Positions 5,150 to 6,987 of a stretch of DNA of 6,987 nucleotides are shown here, one piece after another (position 1 is the first letter of the stretch; each line of letters opens with the position of its first letter). Origin of the DNA: Bacteroidales bacterium (GTDB taxonomy: Bacteria > Bacteroidota > Bacteroidia > Bacteroidales > UBA7960); assembly GCA_007120675.1 (NCBI GenBank), contig SKNE01000272.1, positions 1 to 6,987 on the forward strand. The letters run 5' to 3'. Under the pieces are notes generated by a model. That model saw nothing but the letters and a program-made list of their open reading frames with translations, made no database searches and was not told where the DNA came from. The position numbers and the translations under genes are program-made.

Positions 5150-6257
5150 CCTGAAATAGCAAAGGTCGCAGTTTTTTCCAGAAACGGAAGAAGCTACTAT
5201 GATAGCCCGTCACTCCATCGTGAAGGAAGGTACGCGGTTCCTCCGTGCCCTGATAACGATTGAGGGGGTGCTCTTTATACACGAAGCGGCTACCCGGAAA
5301 CCGTTTTTTCAGCGCGGTAAACTCACCGGTGAAAATTTTCATCCCCTCAATGTTCCCGGCCAGCTCCAGCATGAATTGCACGGAACGCTCCGAAATGGGA
5401 TATTTACTTAACAGGTTCGGCTCCAGGAGCAGGATCCGCTGGACATCTTCATCGCGATGCCAAAAAGGGTCCAGGTTGTACCAGTTGTATAGCAAGGCGG
5501 GCTTGAAGGCATCAATCCGGGTAAGTGTCGTAGCGGGCAAATGCACATCGAGTGCTGGCTTTTCTGTCTCTTTCAGCTCTTTTGGGATGTCCATGTGGAC
5601 CAGGTCATCGTAAGAGAGATCGAGGAAAGTCCCTTGCTGGCGCGTGTAACAGAATGTATTGATGTTCTCCTGGTTGGCCACATACTTTTTATTGCTGAAG
5701 CAACCCGCCACCCATTGCCAGCTGAAATTGTTGCTCGCCAGGTCGCCATCCAGCAAGTGGTAGTACATCCAACGGGCAGGCTGCTGCCAGTGGGAACGTC
5801 CTGTGTTACAAGCCAGGGCAGCCACATACATCCGCACGTGGTTATGCATATACCCGCTGTTGTACAATTCGCGCACGCCCATATCCACCGCTTCGATGCC
5901 GGTGTGATGCCTGGTAATTGCCACTGGAACCTCCTGGTGGGCCACTTCCGACTGCGGTTGTCTCACCTCCCTGTCAATCAGGGTGGGATCCGACTGCCAA
6001 ACCCGCTGAAAAAAATCACGCCAGGCCAGCTCCTGAATAAGCTTCTCGATCTGTTGCGCCTTGTATCCTTTTTCCAACGATTTTTCCAGCACTTTCTCCA
6101 GTACAAAGCGTGTACTGATCACACCGCGGGAAATATATGGCGAGAGACGGGTCACGTCCCCGTCAATAAAGTTGCGTGACTTGCCATAGCTTATGGGGTC
6201 AATGGCATCGATGCGCGCCAGGATATCTTCTAACCTGGTGGGAAAGCCGGTTTCCAT
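5136..6257 (-). CDS. Photolyase/cryptochrome-type FAD protein without N-terminal antenna domain
   Basis: This 373-residue flavoprotein has the FAD-binding catalytic domain of the DNA photolyase/cryptochrome family at about residues 5-230. From my recollection of E. coli PhrB, these equivalences hold: E76 and W79 (E274, W277, lesion contact), TRLS at 36-39 for the FAD phosphate loop, N139 (N341), R142 and D170 (R344-D372 salt bridge), N176 (N378, flavin N5), and W157, W180 and W182 (W359, W382, W384). Light-driven repair of pyrimidine dimers is therefore plausible. The usual N-terminal alpha/beta domain is missing and the protein starts almost directly at the FAD domain. Residues 240-373 form an extra region with beta-alpha-beta character (RILLLEPN at 274-281, FVYKEHPL at 325-332). 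AAGG overlaps the upstream stop codon and sits 8 nt before the ATG, supporting this start and coupling to the peroxidase gene. It could instead be a cryptochrome-like sensor. Confidence 0.9.
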   Translation of the reverse strand: METGFPTRLEDILARIDAIDPISYGKSRNFIDGDVTRLSPYISRGVISTRFVLEKVLEKSLEKGYKAQQIEKLIQELAWRDFFQRVWQSDPTLIDREVRQPQSEVAHQEVPVAITRHHTGIEAVDMGVRELYNSGYMHNHVRMYVAALACNTGRSHWQQPARWMYYHLLDGDLASNNFSWQWVAGCFSNKKYVANQENINTFCYTRQQGTFLDLSYDDLVHMDIPKELKETEKPALDVHLPATTLTRIDAFKPALLYNWYNLDPFWHRDEDVQRILLLEPNLLSKYPISERSVQFMLELAGNIEGMKIFTGEFTALKKRFPGSRFVYKEHPLNRYQGTEEPRTFLHDGVTGYHSSFFRFWKKLRPLLFQARYD

Positions 6258-6262
6258 GGAAT

Positions 6263-6269
6263 GACCTTA
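6263..6269 (-). promoter_or_regulatory. Ribosome binding site overlapping the peroxidase stop codon
   Basis: On the minus strand the junction reads TAAGGTCATTCCATG. The peroxidase stop TAA supplies the first bases of AAGG, and the downstream ATG follows at a normal distance. This fixes the photolyase-like start and implies translation from the same message. Confidence 0.6.
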
Positions 6270-6779
6270 ATTTTTTGATGCAGCCTTTGGCTGGAACACG
6301 TGTTTCTGCAGGTAGCGATCGATGGCCTCAGGTTTCACAGTCGGTCCAAAGCGCTTGATCGGTGTACCCCGCTCATCCAGCAGGAACTTGGTGAAATTCC
6401 ATTTGATGCGTCCCCCAAACAGTCCGCGGAGCCGGCTTTTGAGGTAGGTAAAGATGGGATGGGCATCCGGACCGTTCACCATCACCTTGGCAAACATGGG
6501 AAAGCTAACCCCATAATTCACCAGGCATTCGCTGGCAATGGACTGTTCGTCGCCAGGCTCCTGGTTACCAAATTGGTTGCAGGGAAAGCCAAGCACCACC
6601 AGTCCCCGATCACGGTAATCCTGGTAAAGCTTTTCCAGTCCGGCGTACTGCGGCGTAAATCCGCACTTGCTGGCGGTGTTCACCACCAGAACGGTTTTAC
6701 CCCGGTATGCCTCCATGGGAATCTCCTTCCCCTGCAGGCTTCTCGCTGACAATGTGTAAAATGACGTTGACATATTCAT
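6267..6779 (-). CDS. Glutathione peroxidase family, thioredoxin-type
   Basis: This is a 170-residue cytosolic peroxidase of the GPx family, which reduces hydrogen peroxide and organic hydroperoxides. The active-site tetrad is complete: peroxidatic Cys39 in NTASKCGFTPQ, Gln73 in NQFGNQEP, and Trp127 and Asn128 in KWNFTKF. FPCNQFG (65-71) is the family signature. Cys85 lies where thioredoxin-dependent members place the resolving cysteine, so thioredoxin rather than glutathione is the likely reductant. Length is typical of bacterial members and there is no signal peptide. AAAGGA lies 14 nt before the first ATG, favouring it over Met3. The stop is 9 nt before the photolyase-like gene, making this the first gene of a two-gene operon. 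Repeat cluster C lies upstream. Confidence 0.95.
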   Translation of the reverse strand: MNMSTSFYTLSARSLQGKEIPMEAYRGKTVLVVNTASKCGFTPQYAGLEKLYQDYRDRGLVVLGFPCNQFGNQEPGDEQSIASECLVNYGVSFPMFAKVMVNGPDAHPIFTYLKSRLRGLFGGRIKWNFTKFLLDERGTPIKRFGPTVKPEAIDRYLQKHVFQPKAASKN

Positions 6780-6807
6780 CTCGTATCGTTTGTCCTTTAC
6801 TATTCAA

Positions 6808-6840
6808 CAAACTTCCAGGCGATCTTGTTCTGAAAACCAA
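6808..6840 (-). promoter_or_regulatory. Candidate promoter for the peroxidase-photolyase operon
   Basis: On the minus strand TTG (6840-6838) is followed after 22 nt by GAAGTTTG (6815-6808), which matches TAnnTTTG at five of six fixed positions. Transcription would start about 22 nt before the peroxidase ATG. The spacing is slightly long, so confidence is low. Confidence 0.3.
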
Positions 6841-6847
6841 GGAGCAA

Positions 6848-6987
6848 GGAACTGGAAGCTCCCGAAGGAAGGAACTGGAAGCTCCCGAGGGAAGGAACTG
6901 GAAGCTCCCGAGGGAAGGAACTGGAAGCTCCCGAGGGAAGGAACTGGAAGCTCCCGAGGGAAGGAACTGGAAGCTCCCGAGGGAAGG
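6848..6987. repeat. Repeat cluster C: 23-bp direct repeats, cut by the window end
   Basis: Six full copies start at 6848, 6871, 6894, 6917, 6940 and 6963, and a seventh begins at 6986. Each is the left arm GGAACTGGAAGCTCCC followed by GAGGGAA; the first copy has GAAGGAA. Apart from that single base the copies are identical, which indicates recent expansion. This cluster shares its arm with clusters A and B. Only left arms are present, with no complete hairpin inside the window. Confidence 0.95.

Noticed and set aside
5541..6179. 212-codon plus-strand open frame opposite the photolyase-like gene
   Set aside because: It is antisense to a gene with clear family motifs, and its translation resembles no protein family.
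6848..6987. CRISPR array
   Set aside because: Repeats are contiguous with no unique spacers and there are no cas genes.

Overview
The window looks like a chromosomal stretch from a member of the Bacteroidota. Three things point there. The large permease is a two-module FtsX/MacB-type protein of about 800 residues, of the kind abundant in that phylum. A near-perfect Bacteroidota promoter (TTG, 20 nt, TAATTTTG, matching the TAnnTTTG -7 box) precedes the small gene at 3003. Most start codons have A-rich leaders without a clear Shine-Dalgarno. I cannot place it more finely. I see no phage, plasmid, transposase, CRISPR, tRNA or rRNA.

Layout: (1) 1-233 is intergenic and holds repeat cluster A. (2) 234-2624, minus strand, encodes an ABC-transporter permease with no ATPase partner in view. 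(3) 2625-3002 is a divergent intergenic region with repeat cluster B, then a promoter and a perfect 7-bp dyad for the next gene. (4) 3003-3239, plus strand, encodes a 78-residue cysteine-rich, zinc-ribbon-like protein. (5) 3240-3582 is a convergent intergenic region filled mostly by a 101-bp tandem repeat. (6) 3583-4728, minus strand, encodes a 381-residue protein I do not recognise. (7) 4729-5135 is intergenic and holds an array of 17-18-bp degenerate repeats. (8) 6779 down to 5136, minus strand, is a two-gene operon: glutathione peroxidase, then 9 nt later a photolyase/cryptochrome-type FAD protein lacking the usual N-terminal antenna domain. (9) 6780-6987 holds repeat cluster C, which runs off the window end.

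The only clear functional partnership is the peroxidase-photolyase pair, which suggests a shared oxidative/light-stress role. The most distinctive feature is the non-coding DNA. One repeat family, built on GGAACTGGAAGCTCCC, occupies three intergenic spaces. In clusters A and B it forms four near-identical 35-nt stem-loops. Between A and B one stem pair changes from G-C to A-T on both arms, which is direct evidence that the fold rather than the sequence is kept. Two unrelated tandem arrays (101 bp and 18 bp) sit in the other gaps, so nearly every intergenic space here carries structured repeats.
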